Made by a program: the position numbers and the translations under genes. A stretch of 64,000 bases of DNA from Trichoplax adhaerens (lineage: Eukaryota; Placozoa; Uniplacotomia; Trichoplacea; Trichoplacidae), in assembly GCF_000150275.1 (NCBI RefSeq), contig NW_002060945.1, forward strand, positions 9,445,650 to 9,509,649. The letters are read 5' to 3'. Each line of letters begins with the position of its first letter. The stretch's first letter is position 1. The notes under the pieces are model-generated. The model was not told the origin of the DNA and searched no databases. It saw only the letters and a list, made by a program, of their open reading frames with translations. Shown piece after piece: positions 23,501 through 37,429 of the stretch.

Positions 23501-26500
23501 TCGACGTCTATCTAGCACTTTAAAATGATTTTATTATTCGTCTTTACCCTTGAAATTATAGTATGTAGGCAGTAAAGTATAAGTGTAGCGGGCAAGATAG
23601 CTACTATGCCTTGAGAATACGGCATACGATATCATGATAAAAAGGGGACTTATTAAAGCATACCAATACACGTTCATTTTTACATTACTGTGTGCAGCTA
23701 ATTCTTAGGATCCACGTTAAACTAGACTACCCAGATTATAAAACCGAATTAAGCTTTATTACATTATCAAACTGTAACTGCATCTATAGCGAAAGATTGA
23801 AGAACTCCCGATATACTCGATGCATACGCTTAATAAACTCTAGTGCATAACATATTAAGTAGCGATAGTAACATTATCATAACGTTTAATAGGAATTGGA
23901 TTACCATATCCTCCTGGAGCACAAGCATTACATCTTACTGTAGCGCATACATTAATAATTTTGGTACTAATTAAGAATTCAACTTGGAGTTTACTAACTC
24001 GACATCTTAAACTCTAATTTTTTGTATCTTGGCCAACTTTGAAAGCATATTCTTATTGACACAACTTTTCGATAAAGAATTCCTGAGTTGATCAATACGA
24101 GTAAGGCTGTTATCTCTTCTACTAAAAGGCAATATAGTTAAAATTATCAAGTAGCCTTTATAAATGCTTTACTGTAATAGGAAAACAAACAGATTCCCTC
24201 GAACATAAAGCAATCGTCTAGATTATCAAACATTATCGAGATTCATAATCCGTAACCAAGGAAATTTATTACAATACTAGTAGAACCTTGTATTTTTTGT
24301 CGATCATTAACCTAAATATGCTCTGCCAGGAAAATTAACATCCGAACTATTTACCATCAGCAACAAAAAGGATCTATTACGCAATCAATCAACTAAGTCA
24401 AATCGGTAGTTTATTATATGGCATACCGGTAGTAGTTCCTTTTCCTTATACCGTGCGCGAATATTACATAAATATAATAATAGCATTATTTCGTTACTAA
24501 TAGTAAAAACATGAGCTATAAACTTTAGTACTTTAAGCAATTATCATCCATATATTAGTCTTCAAAAGGATAGCTTTTTGCATGCTACCTACCTTGAATA
24601 GAAACGATTGTTTCAGGAGCCTCTTTCGATGTAAGACATACGGTATCAACCTTTTAATACATTTACTAAAAAATCTGATTTTCACCCCGCTATATATTTG
24701 ATATTTTACGTGTAAACATACGCGTATCATTATAGTGGGTAAAAGGTATCCTAAATATTAATCTATCAACAATGATAAAATGATGATTGGAAATTAAAAG
24801 TACGGAAAATGCGTCTTGTTATAGTCGGCATAAATTTTAAAGAATTAGACCAGACTTCTAGAGACTGCAATGTAATTAATTCAAAATGTTATGTTGACTT
24901 ATTATATGAATAAATTATACAAAAAATAAGGAATAATGTTTGCAATACTTTAGACATTTTAGCTTGCCTTGGATTATAGATTTCATTATAACTGTAGATG
25001 TGGTATAAAATTATTAGATAAACAGTTCTTACTCTCATGTATTATAATAATTATAAGAATCCAAACTTTAATGAGTCGTGAGTATTAAAATAATTACAGC
25101 GAGAGTACTGCGTTCAAAAGTAGGAGATCGTATTTTATTTACGGAATACTATTGATGACTATCTGGTAATAGGGAACATGACATATTGATAAAAAGAAGC
25201 GATTTACAAAGACAATGCGATGCAACTGTAATATATTTCACGAAAAATATTACTAAATTGCAATCTTTGCATCTGCGGAAACGAATTATGCACTAGTTTT
25301 ATAATATAATATTTAGTTTATAGCATCCTGTATACTACTGTCGAAAATGAATCTGTCGTACGTGATTTAATGCGCTAGTCCATGAACATAATAATTAAAA
25401 ACAAAATTAATAAAAATACACAGAGACAATTATTACTCACAATTATTCATCTACTTTATAATCAGGTGGGTGTCATAGCGTAATATGAATGAAATAAGCA
25501 ATTTACTATTGCTAACAGTGTCCCAGTTTTACATCAAAGTTTATCGTCTAACGTGTATACGAGCATTTAGTGAAATTTCAGACATTGAACAAATATAGTA
25601 AAATATATGACCGATGGTGTACCATGCTATACACTTCCTGATGAGATTACAGTATCAAATTGTAATCACTAGCATACGGTTTACGTTATACTATTCACTA
25701 TAGGAATACATTTTACCATTGTGCCTATTTTTATTTATGTGCACCTAAGGATCAAAAATTTTTCTGTTTTTCTTCATCTTCTTGTAATCAAACTTACTTA
25801 TATTAGACCTTAAAGCTTAAAATCATTCTTAATTGATTATTAAATATAACTTAATTTAATGTATTTAATCTATTAGCTCAAGAATAGACTACTGCTTATT
25901 GCATTACTAATCTAAGCACAAAATGATCCTTATTTTTTAAAGGGTTATATTGTCAGAGGAAATAGCTCTTGCATTAACTTAATACAATATAAATAGTACC
26001 ATAGCATGGTCTTACAAGATCCAGACCCAAAATGAAATAAATATTTATGGCAATTTTAACAGCAAGATGCTATCCAAGACTGTTTTGGTACTTCCAAAGT
26101 GAATTTAATCTGTCCGTCAGTATATTCATACTTTCTTATCCACTTAGTTACAGCTATAGAGAACAGCTTCCTCGACTGTACTGTTAATTAACATAGCTAA
26201 TAGCTACCAGTACTATATAAAGTGTCAGCTTTAAACACCGCTACTACATTCGGTAGTCGCTAGCGGTAGTTAGAGTATTAAAGAAGTCAATAGTCAAGAT
26301 AGCGCTGATTGAGAGATTAGACAAAACATAGACAAAAACTGTACATTGGAGTGTTGGGATATCTATAGTTAAGGGCGCGGTACTACATTATAACCGACTT
26401 GAAATAATAATAATGGCCTAAGAAAAATTTACACGTACATTAAAATGTAATGAATTAATTGTCCCTATTTCATTCAACTGTTGACAGCATAATTGATGCT

Positions 26501-27020
26501 ATCTAGTACTCCAATATGCGCGTATTTCTACATACTGTATTCGCATATAAATTCGCCTAAAAGCATAATTGCATGACTCTCTAGTGCCAGAGAAGAAGAA
26601 GGAAAATTACCGATACTGTGAAGTCATTGTAGTCCAGATAGATGTATGCATAGTGAGTCAGTTAATTTTTCTTTGAATAAGAAAGATTACGAAAAGAACT
26701 GCAATTATATCACGAAGCATTCAGTATGTTATAATGTGATAAATACATAAAAATTTAACAATATCCCCACATAATATATGATCTACAGCTTAAAAGAATA
26801 ATTTTAGTAATCGTACAGTAGGACTAGTTTCGATTTCTGTCATTATAATATACGGATAGTAAGGCTGTCACAAAGTCTTTATATATTCTACCACTCTTAA
26901 ACCTTACAAAATAGCATAATCAGTATAATTTTTCTAATATTTATCGTCATTACTAGTACATGCATATTTCGATAGAAGAGATCTCTTTCTAATTACTTTT
27001 AAAACTCAGATCGTCAGAGT
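20600..27020. other. Long non-coding upstream region of gene 2
   Basis: Counterpart of 2,640-8,680, alignable but with many indels. It includes stretches without a match in unit A, around 23,700-24,000 and 25,917-26,276. I see no supported gene. Confidence 0.6.
25917..26276. repeat. Insertion specific to unit B (about 360 bp)
   Basis: In unit A the text runs directly from the gcatcgctaat equivalent (about 7,930) into taaagaagtcaatagtcaag. In unit B about 360 bp intervenes between the same two flanks. I see no clear terminal repeats or target-site duplication, so it could be an insertion in B or a deletion in A. Confidence 0.6.
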
Positions 27021-27029
27021 CGTTGACTA

Positions 27030-27210
27030 ACTCTACCATCTTGAGCAATACTATTTATATATAATTAAAGCTAAGGTATCATAAGTTATAGATGTCGTTC
27101 CCTTGCAGTAGTTTTTTGCATCAATTAACAACGTATGCATCTTTTCTGTCACCTATAGCCCAATAAAACACATCGACTTTGGCGTTGGACTCTAAACTCA
27201 TCGCTCCATC
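27030..27210 (+). promoter_or_regulatory. Conserved proximal promoter / 5' UTR of gene 2
   Basis: Nearly the same sequence as before gene 1, including the TATA-like tatttatatata near 27,053-27,064 and the 60 bases directly before the ATG. Confidence 0.4.
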
Positions 27211-30200
27211 ATGATTTGGCGTGGATCGCTTATAACTGTAGTGTTTTGCCTTCTCTTACCTGGCTACTACGCACAAGGTATACATAGCGATGTTTCATAT
27301 ACTATTATACACTAATATACAGTATACGCGTATATCTAATTGCTTTAAGTTTTCTGTATATCAATGCATATTTAGTAATAATATTAATCATTGTTATTTC
27401 AAAATTGTTACGGTAAGAGAAAGATATTACTTTTAAACAAATTACATGATGTGAAGATAAAGTATCGTAAGAACTGATCTATATCACAATCAATGATTAC
27501 AATAATAGTTTTAGAACACTGTGGAAAAAAATTTATATATCTATAAACCATATTAATCAAAATAGATATTATGAATACGTTCCAAAAATATTTACTACGA
27601 TAATGTTAATTTCGTCTTCAAATTCGATGTTTTACAGACTATTACGAATTTACCACACATCCAAGCAATGTCTACCTTGCAGGAAGCGTATCTCAAGTCG
27701 TGATGTCTTGCAGAGCCGCACCTGTAACAGGCTTAACTTGGATTTATCAATGGCGACTAAATAATGATAATCTTTCTGCCCAACGAGGCAATGCTAGATT
27801 CACCGGATTTAACAGTAATGAGCTTACAATAGGATCCGCTACTAGCGATATTTACGATACCACTCTTTTCGGTAATAGTAATAATTTCACATGTGTGGCA
27901 AACAATAGTAAAGGAGCTATGACGTCAAGAATCGCAAATATTTTACGTGTTGGTAAGTTACACCCATAGAAATAACGTTTAACTCTTATATAACTTATAT
28001 ACCATACGGTACTCGTATTTAAAACGCTATCATAAGGAATTAACATAATAATATTTCCGAATTTATTATATACCGTACTAAAATATCAGATATTTTTAGG
28101 TAAACCATTCTTTCAAGGAAACAGTAAATTAAACAAAGATGCTACCTTTATAGCGGGTCAAGCTACAAGTATCAAATGCGGTGACACAAAATTTCCGGAA
28201 ATTCCTACTACCATGTTGTGGCATTACACGAAAAATGAATTACGTCTTAATCCATCATCCGATGGAAGAATTGCGATCGCCTTAGATGGCACTCTATATT
28301 TCGCTAACTTACTTGTTTCTGATGCAACGCGTTATCGTTGTGGTGTAAGGCCTACTCAGCCAGACACAAGTACAAATATATTTTTTTCAGGAAACACAAC
28401 ATTAACTATACAGCCAAGAGGTTAGTCTAAACTAAATCAAGTTACACCTCGAACAGCGACTACATCTTTTAAAATTTCTTTAGTACTTCGATGTTCTAAT
28501 CACTATCAATGTAGTAGCAATAATTGTCAAATATTACAATTTATACATAAATTATTCCAGACATACTAATATAATGTAGAACTTCAATTTCTGATAGTCA
28601 TCAAACGTTGTACTTTTTTCAAATAATACATTTTTATTATTGTACTTGCAATTAATATTTACTAATCTATAACTTGTAAATTTTAATCTATCCTTTTCGT
28701 AAATTTTTTATCACAGTTTGCACCGGTCAATTATGTGGTAAGTACACAAATAGTTCGATATGATATTGTGTATTACTTGTCTTTTATTATGAGCTTTTAC
28801 TTTTTAAGCTAAGTAATATTAACTTACATACTGTATAATATCGTAACAGATTTTGGTCCAGAATTGCATAAAAGGTCCGGTAATATGCAAGCAGTGATCG
28901 GTTCATCGATTACCTTAGAATGTATCCCCAAAGGAAGGTATCTATTGATAATACGGAAATCAAAGATGTATAGCTGGGTTACTCGCTCAATCATGAGGCC
29001 TATTATGAAATGTAGTAGTTTTCCTTTACATAACATTTAACAGTTATTAAATTACAGTGTAAACTTATTCATTACGTATCTAAACTCAAGAATTTCAATT
29101 TACTATTTCAGACCAACTCCTATTATCAGCTGGTGCTTGTATAACTCTAACACTCAATTATGCAACAACATCCAAGCATCATCTAAGTACGCTTATAGTC
29201 AAGCCAGTAATAGGCTAACTATTAATAATCTCATTCCTCAAGATGCTGGAACGTATAGATGTATAGCAAGAAGTATAAGAACTATACAATGGGATAATGT
29301 CTTACAAGTCGATCGTAAGTTAGATTTTGACAAGATTATAATTATCTAGCAAGTCAATCAGAAATAATATATTGTGTTAATTGATAATGAGGATTGCTTC
29401 GATTTTTAATTTAATAGCAAAATTGACATGGATAACAAGGTTTAGATCAATGTCTGCTTCAATCGAAGATACTGTAACTTTTCCTTGTACTGCATACGGC
29501 ACGCCGCCATTAAAATATACGTGGTATAAACAAGCCATTAAATTTCCCCTGACTAATAGTCGATTCATTATGTCGAGTACAAGTGGAAATTTAACAATAA
29601 GAAATCTATTAAGTAATGATACTGGCGTTTACCAATGCGTTGTTGAAGACAGATATAACAGAATTGCAAGTGGAGGATACTTCGAAGTCAAAGGTTAAAT
29701 ATTAGCTTATAGCTATCTTTACAATGATTAGCTGTAAATCTACTTAGTTAAAAAGTTGAAGGTTATACTGTATTTTGATATAATAAATTCTCAAAAGTAA
29801 ATAAGTATGCTAAACTGTTATTTAGTCGATCTGTATATTACTTATTGAGATAAAATTATATCGGTAACAATTCAGTACAGTACTATTAACTTTCTTATTC
29901 ACTTATATAGTAGTCTTTAAATCGTTATCTTGCTTAGTCTATGTTCTCTAAATTTATTCTACTTTGTTAAATTGATATAGTATTTGCAGCCAGATTTACT
30001 GAGACGATGCAACAACAGCAGATTATTCAAGTTGGTCCATCAGCACAAGTGGTATGCCCAATTGACGGAGGTCCAAAACCGACCATTGATTACTTCTTTA
30101 ACGGAAACCAGATATCATTGTTGGGCTCTAATAAATATGAAAGATTACGAAATGGTAATTTATTGGTTAAGAATGTCGTCTTAGCAGATGGAGGAAACTA

Positions 30201-33200
30201 TACTTGTAGAGGAAGAAATCGATATAATCCAGTGAATACCTACGTTACTGGTTGGGCAAGGGCTCATGTTTACCGTAAGTTAACCCTTATGCTATGACGT
30301 TTTCTGATATAGATTACAAAAGCTATCAATAATTTAGATAGTATTATTTTAAAACTTCCGTTTAAGCTAATACAATACAATCCTATATAATTCAGTAGAT
30401 ATTCATCTTGATCGTAATCTCATAAGATCTATTAAAATTGTTATTTTTCATTTTCGATAGTTCTAAAATCAGATCTAATCAATTCTATATATATCTTACC
30501 GACAAATATCCTTTCATCTCATTAGTCTTATCCTTCTTAGTATCCGTAAAAATATTACATCATATTTCTTGCCTATTATTTTTAGTGTTTAACAATTAAT
30601 TGACGTAGTCAGAGAGATTGTAAGACTTGATACGTATTTAACCCTATTTTTTAACAAATATTCTTAAAGCTACAACTTCTTATCCATGCAGTGATAGTTT
30701 ATTAAGACTTCTCTACAGTACTTTCATTCTCATCTATATCCGATAACAAAGTATAAGTTCGCATGAGAAAGATATTTTGAAGACATTGCTTGAGTAGATT
30801 GTACTTTAAAGAGCTCTTAATTGAATTGCTCTAACGTTTACAGAAGCGACTAAAATTCTGGAAGGTCCAACTACCCGAAGCTATCGTATTGGCTCTACAG
30901 TAACTATCCCATGCAATGTTACAGCTGATTCTAGAATTAGGAATGCGGTTACAGTAGTATGGCAAAGGAATGGTCAATCTATACAAGCTTCATCCAAATA
31001 TGTACTACGAAATTTATATCCTAATTACGCCTTGACTATTAACAACGCTCAAATCGCAGAAAGTGGAAATTACTCATGTAGAATGACTGTTGATGTCGCT
31101 CAATTACCAGGAAAAACAATTACTGATACTAAAATTGGAAACATAGCATTCAATGGTAAGATTAATAGAGAAAATTCACTGAATCAGCTTAGATATTCTC
31201 AGTCATTATATTGAATAGTACCGTATACGTTAAGTAGCGATATAAGACGATAGCAAAACATTAAGATAATTACTATTCGTAGCAGTTAACTTTTATTTCT
31301 GTTCTTAGCTGTTCCACTACCTCCTACTCTTGCTTCTGGAAGATTAATAAATAGCAGTATGCTATTTCTTAACTGGACTTTCGCAACCGGTAACGAAAAC
31401 AATAGTCCTTTGAAAAAGTTTGTCGTCCAATTCAGATCAAACTATATCTCAACTATTCGAACACTTTTGGAAATACCCAACATCAACCAACGAAGTACCT
31501 TCATAACTCCATCCCCATATATAACATACACTTTATACGTAGCTGCAGAAAACGGCGTTGGCCTTAGCCAAAGGAGTAATCAATTACAAATTAGAAATCC
31601 TAATACAGCTGGTACGATTAATATAATAGTTACTCCTCTTATGACTATCATCAATTTTTTAATTATATCATTTACGCGTATAAAACGACATCTAACAAAT
31701 AGTATAACAATGTACTAAAGTTACTGTTGTTAATTCTTAAAAGCCATTTTATCGATAACTTTTTTCAATAATGAGCTCACTAACACAAAGTAATTTCATT
31801 TTTAGTTCCTACCGACGCACCCACTAATCTTTATACGCTAGTCAATTCAGCAGATTTAACAACATTAACCGTTTACTGGACAGTAAGTTATTTTTAATAT
31901 TTCTAGGTTTCTCACTACATTTATATCTGTTTCAACTATATTTACATTAATCTTTGATATAGTTACTTATCATAGTTTCATATAAGATAGGTGCACGTTT
32001 TCGTTAAAACTAGTCAAAAATTTAAATAATAATATCTAATTTATTTTCAGCCACTAACAGGTGAACAAGCTAATGGCCCAAACTTAAGGTATCTGTTAAG
32101 ATACAGGAAGAGTAATACTGCCAACTCTTATAAGACCATCGACGTAACCGGCTCTAGTTACACAATTTCCGGATTAGAAGCTCGAGTTAATTATGATTTC
32201 GATCTTCGAGCGCGTAACGATATTGGCCTAAGTACAGTATTTGCTTACTATCTCGGATGTACATGCGAACAAAGTAAGAAAACTGTACACCTTGCTTCTT
32301 CTAATTTATGATTAATTAGATAGTACCAAGTTATTCTCTACTAGTCTTTTATAATAAAATTCAATTTTTGTCTTGATTAGAAACAAGCATAGTTATTCAA
32401 GTAACTAAGTTATTGTTAACCATTAATACAATTATTATCGAAAACTAATGTTAATTAATGTATCTATATACTTTATACTGATGATATTAAGGGCCTGTCG
32501 GAATACCATTCAATGTAACCGTAGTAGTAACAAATGCAAACATCGTTATTAATTGGTTACAAGTACCTGTGCATTTGCAGGGCGGAAAAATCACGGCTAA
32601 TCGGGTAAAATACTAAACAGAGTCCTATTGTGTTATCACTATAGATATAAATTAATCAAATATACTAGATCTTACAAATCGCGGGTATACCTATACATCA
32701 ATTATTTAGTAAGCTAAAACTATTTTGTCAGCGGACTAAATGTATGTATACATACGCGTACTTACACAAATCGTTTATACGTACATGCTAAACATCGTAG
32801 TAGATAGTAGAAATAAACTTACTACAAATTTAAAAATAAATTTCGAATACTAAGAATATTTACGATTTAACTTTTTTATATTACAGGTTAGATTAACACA
32901 AGTTACTTCTGGAACACAAAATACCATCTTAATCAATTCTACAACTAGTATTACTCTTTACGGTTTAGCACCTAATACTAATTATACCGTTGCTATTAGC
33001 GGCAGAAATGCTGCTGGAGAAGGTCCCTTTTCTGTTCCTAAAACCTTTAGAACTGGCAGCATAGGTAATAAGGATAATATATGTATTAGTCTTTACCGGT
33101 AATATACGTACAATAGAGAACTTTAACAAATTAAGCTACAAGACGGTATTTTTCTTCTTTTCTCGTACGCTAATTGTAGATACAGCATATAAACCAGTTT

Positions 33201-34721
33201 TAGGCTTTCCCGTTAGCAATGATATAACTAATGATACTGTTACTTTACGATGGACTATCGTTGGTCAACCGTTTTATTTCCAGCCTCAATATAGACTTTC
33301 AAGTAAGTAATGTACCGCAATGTTAAAGTTTTCTATCATTTTAGCTGCTACTTCAGCGATAGCAAAGAAGAACAAATTATTGCTAAACCGAGCTAATTAC
33401 TACATAAGAAGCGCTTTAAAAGAATTCTCTCTTGTTTGTGACTTTATTTTTATTAGATCAAATATGGATATCTAGTAATAATCTTACAAGGCAAACAGCA
33501 AATGTAGTAATAAGAGGACTTCTACCGAATACAGCTTACGAATTCAGAGTTAATGCGATCTATTTTAGCGGACGAAATATATCAAGCGATATCCGAGCTG
33601 TACAAACTAAAAGTAAATATAAGATCACTTGTAGTAGCAAGAATGAACTAACTTTTCTATTAGCTAGACGATACAACTATAACCCATACAAGTAGTAATG
33701 AAAAATCTATGTATATCTGATATACTGAGCTAGATTGATTCCTTTTTCGCTTTATAGATACTATCGGACAACAAGTTCGACCTTTTTATCAAGAAGCATG
33801 GTTTATCATTATTATTGTTATAGCTTGTCTAGCCCTTATTATAGCTATAGCTGTCCTACTTTGCAAAGGCCGTAAGAAAGCAGGTAAATTTCCAGGTTAG
33901 TGTGAATGTTAATGATCTTATTATAGTAGCCTACTTGCTTAGATGTTTTCTATTACTGTTAAAATCAATCGGCTGATTTTTCAATTTCTTTGTTTATATC
34001 GCATTCATATTAGCAGTCCCAAAAGGCAAACAGTAAGTCAATCTTTTCAAAGTTTTCTTAATTATAGAGTAATTTCGATAGTCTGCATAGATTTACTAGC
34101 TACTAGCCAGTATAAACCCGGCTAGGCCGGGAATTTCTCCACAAAACGTATGAATCTATTACTTCACACAAAAATATCTACATGGCATTTATATACGAAA
34201 CCCGCGTAAAAATCGGCTTCTACTTTATGTTTATAGATTATTTTTATTTAGTATTTTTATATCCGTAGATTGTATTCTTTATGAATGTAACTAGAATATT
34301 AGAGCTATAATGTATTGACGGATTACTACTATTATTTACTGTTAGGAATCCACCTATTCCACCGCCTCCTGAGCCAGCAAACGAGGAATATGATAGCCTA
34401 AAGAGGCCACCTTTGCCTCCTATGCAGACTGAAACAATCCAACATGGAGACGAGTCGTTACTTGACAATGATAGCGTCGATAGCCTTGAACAATATGCTG
34501 ACTTGCCTGGATTAAGTAAATTTAATGAGGACGGCTCATTTATTGGTGAATATGGCGACAAGGAAATGGACAGATACAGCCAATATAATCGTGACAGCGT
34601 TGTTGAGCCAGCTGGTAGTCACTATGGCACAGTCCGTGATGATGCAAGCTATCATACTAATCATACTAATCATAATACCCTCGATGTCGATAATAGCACT
34701 ACTTTTTCAACTTTTGTCTAA
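27211..34721 (+). CDS. L1CAM/neuroglian-family cell-adhesion receptor, copy 2 (19 exons, 1,192 aa)
   Basis: Tandem paralogue of gene 1 with the same architecture: signal peptide, six Ig, Cys-loop microexon, four FN3, one transmembrane helix, ankyrin-type tail. My exon model is 27211-27277, 27638-27952, 28100-28420, 28717-28737, 28850-28937, 29112-29314, 29418-29693, 29990-30274, 30844-31155, 31309-31611, 31806-31882, 32051-32273, 32492-32604, 32887-33064, 33180-33302, 33457-33612, 33758-33883, 34017-34032, 34346-34721. Joined length is 3,579 nt with no frame break, so the copy looks intact. Differences from gene 1 cluster in Ig1-Ig2 and in the tail, while Ig4 to Ig6 and much of the FN3 region are the same or nearly so. 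SFIGEY is at residues 1132-1137 and STFV ends the protein. All splice sites, including the unusual GTTAAA donor, are shared. Confidence 0.88.
28717..28737 (+). CDS. Gene 2 exon 4: 21-nt microexon, Cys-x4-Cys loop
   Basis: Same 21 nt, splice sites and phase 1-1 as in gene 1, encoding V-C-T-G-Q-L-C at the Ig2-Ig3 junction. Confidence 0.82.
33758..33883 (+). CDS. Gene 2 exon 17: transmembrane segment, two donors
   Basis: Same helix as gene 1. The donors GTAAAT (33,884) and GTTAGT (33,896) are both kept, giving an optional four-residue G-K-F-P insert in frame. Confidence 0.84.
34100..34238. mobile_element. Short insertion in gene 2 intron 18 with a GC-rich palindrome (possible MITE-like element)
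   Basis: Intron 18 is 313 nt in gene 2 but 181 nt in gene 1. The extra roughly 140 bp contains a perfect hairpin CCCGGC-TAG-GCCGGG (34,117-34,131), striking in such AT-rich DNA. I could not define terminal inverted repeats or a target-site duplication, so its mobile nature is only a suggestion. Confidence 0.4.
34346..34721 (+). CDS. Gene 2 exon 19: cytoplasmic tail
   Basis: Same motifs as gene 1 in a more diverged sequence: the YxxPhi site reads YDSL instead of YDTI, and KRPPLPP now fits the class I SH3 pattern K-x-x-P-x-x-P. The block around SFIGEY (34,536-34,553) is unchanged and the end is again STFV. The stop is TAA at 34,719-34,721. The change of sequence with retention of motifs suggests selection on the motifs. 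Confidence 0.87.
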
Positions 34722-35860
34722 TTTCTGGCATAGCTCAGCATCTTCTTAAGTAACAACATTTAAATCGTTTAAATTCAGTGTTTTATGTGACAGCAAGATA
34801 CATTTTCCTAATTCGCATATCATTATGCCTATGCAGTATTATTAACTAGTTAAAAGTGATGATAAAATCCATTTAAAAATTCTAACATTGTTTACTTGGA
34901 AAAGATCAGATCATAGTAATAAGAAAAGAAAAATACATGGCAAGGTACAATTAATCTAATATTGGATCTAGGTATTCAATTTAATCTCTCCAATAATAAT
35001 CAAATATCGTAATTCAGTAATATTATTGCTGCAATACTACAAGATCCTGAAGGCTACAATTAATTCTTGACATATCAAATAATCGGTCTCACTCTTATAT
35101 TCTGAAGTAATCTATGCATATAACAATATTCATTCATGATTGTTTAAGAACAACATCTACTCGTTGGATTATATTGTAATTTGATCATGTATGGAAGCAT
35201 AATACTAATAATTATAGAGAATCTAATTGAATATCATTAGAATCGCAATTTAAAGAAATAGATTCTGTACGATCTTGCAATAGTAGGTTGGTTCCACATT
35301 TTTCTATAGATAAAGTGATAACTGAATGGTGATTTCGGACACATTTATGGCTATGTTACTTGCATCTGTCAAACATAAATTGGATATATTTTTTATTTTT
35401 GCAGGATTTTCATTTATACTACTGTATTTATCCACTTATGATGTGCTAAATATTCTAAGTTCGTAAAAGTGAATATGAAACCCGCAATAATGTCAGGAAG
35501 TGATAATTCTGTTTGTTTAATCTGTTAGTTTTGATGTTTAGTGGTAACCGTGATTTAATCTCCTGACATGTATTACACTGGACTATTAAATTTGACTTTA
35601 TATTATTCTAATCGTACTGGTGAAAATATCTATTTGTACAATCTTTTGTGTTATTCCTATTGCAGCAATATCATAGTGGGTCTTATTTAATCCAAGTTTA
35701 TCTATTACCGTATTCATTATTCATCAATTTATCCAACTTGGTAATTTCAAAAAATTTGCCCTGTATGTTGATACTAAAGATAATGATGATGTTCAGCTTG
35801 CAGTTTAATCGCAAATAGTGGGCAAGTCTAAAATCGTATGATTTTAGCCATCATTGCTTA
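34722..35860. other. 3' flank of gene 2, non-coding
   Basis: Counterpart of 16,291-17,420 with scattered substitutions. No coding signal is seen. Confidence 0.5.
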
Positions 35861-37140
35861 TTGTTACTTTCAATGTAGAAAGATACTGCAGCATTTTTAC
35901 TTTAACAGCATTGATAATTTTCAAGATTTGTGTCCGATTTGCTATATAGAGTAATAAAGAGACAGAAGTTATGTATTCAATTACTGTGAATTGAATTTTA
36001 TCAATTTAGCTAAATAGAAAATTAGCATTTTCAGCACATATATAGAACGCTACCTGCATAGTTGTTGTAAGTAAGACATCATAAATAGTGATATAATGCC
36101 TAAATTTATTATTCGCGATTACAGGACTTTAATCTGCGTAAGAAGCTTTACATAGTGCACAACTTTGATAATTCTAGTTACAATGTAGAAAGATTAAACC
36201 GCGCTATTTCTCAATAAAGGCGATAGTGGTTGTATAATCGACTGTTATGATAGCTTCGATTCATTTAGCGGAATTAAAAACTAACATCAAGACAATATCA
36301 GGCACTACTTTCACTTTTATGTATGACAGTCATAGCTTTAATTAAACTTAAATCGAGTATTCTCTACTTGTATAATTTCCGTTTAGTGCATGGGTGTCAC
36401 AATTTTAGCTATAATGCAGAGAAATCTAGATCACGTTTTTTCATCGTAAAAGGAATCAACCATTATCATGATTTTTATCAATTTAGCAAAATAGAAAATC
36501 ACCATTATTAGGACAATATATAAGCTACTTGTACTCTATTTAAGGCGTTACTAACTACACTAAATGGTTTATTCACTATAGCTAATACAGACTTTCGTAC
36601 TTACATCCGAAGTTTCAGGTTCATAGCTTTTATAGTTCTAGTGACAATGCAGAAATTGTACTACGTCACTTTGCAATAAAAGTGATGGAAATAATGTACA
36701 TGGATCAGGATAATTTTTATCAACTTAGCAATATAGAAAGCTATTATTACCAAACATCGAACGCAATTGGTAGCATGTAGAAATGACGTAAACAATACCT
36801 TATTTAATATTCTCTATTAAAGAATTTCTTACTTGTGTAAAAAGTTCTACCGAATACATGACTCCCATAGTTCTAGTAGTGGTATAGAAAGATTATATCA
36901 CGTAATTTCGTCATAGAAGAGATAGAGTAGTAAAATTGATTGTTAAGATGACTTCATCTATTTAGTATAAATATCCTATATAAGATAGCGCTAACTATAT
37001 AGTACATGAAGTAATTATTTTATAATACAGTCCAGTTAGGAGTTTCTTACTTATACAAAAAGCTGTGCATCGTGGATGAATTTAATAGCTCTAATTTAAT
37101 TTGCAGAAAGACTACACTTTATTCCGCGGTGGCATTTTGG
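35860..37140. repeat. Tandem array, about 6 copies, unit about 210-310 bp (unit B)
   Basis: Same repeat family as 17,420-18,900. Anchors of the tgtagaaagatt type lie near 35,872, 36,185, 36,415, 36,650, 36,885 and 37,105, one fewer than in unit A. The block between the second and third anchors of unit A appears to be the one missing. Confidence 0.75.
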
Positions 37141-37429
37141 AATAAAACAGAAGACTGTGATACTTTCAAAGTGGCTAATTCTCCTTGATGCATGATTTGG
37201 TCCCTCAAACTCACTTGTATACCCATAAAATATTTCACACTAATAAACGAAAATGATACAGCTATCTTACTATTCATGTGCTAACTATCACTTATGTAGA
37301 TGTTAAAAGTATACAGTTCCAATTTGTCGACAATATGGCAATAAGTTCTAGAAATAATAAAGCAAAAGAAGAGATAAACGTATTAAGAAAGCATAATGCT
37401 GCACTTTTTTAAGACCTATACTGACACGA

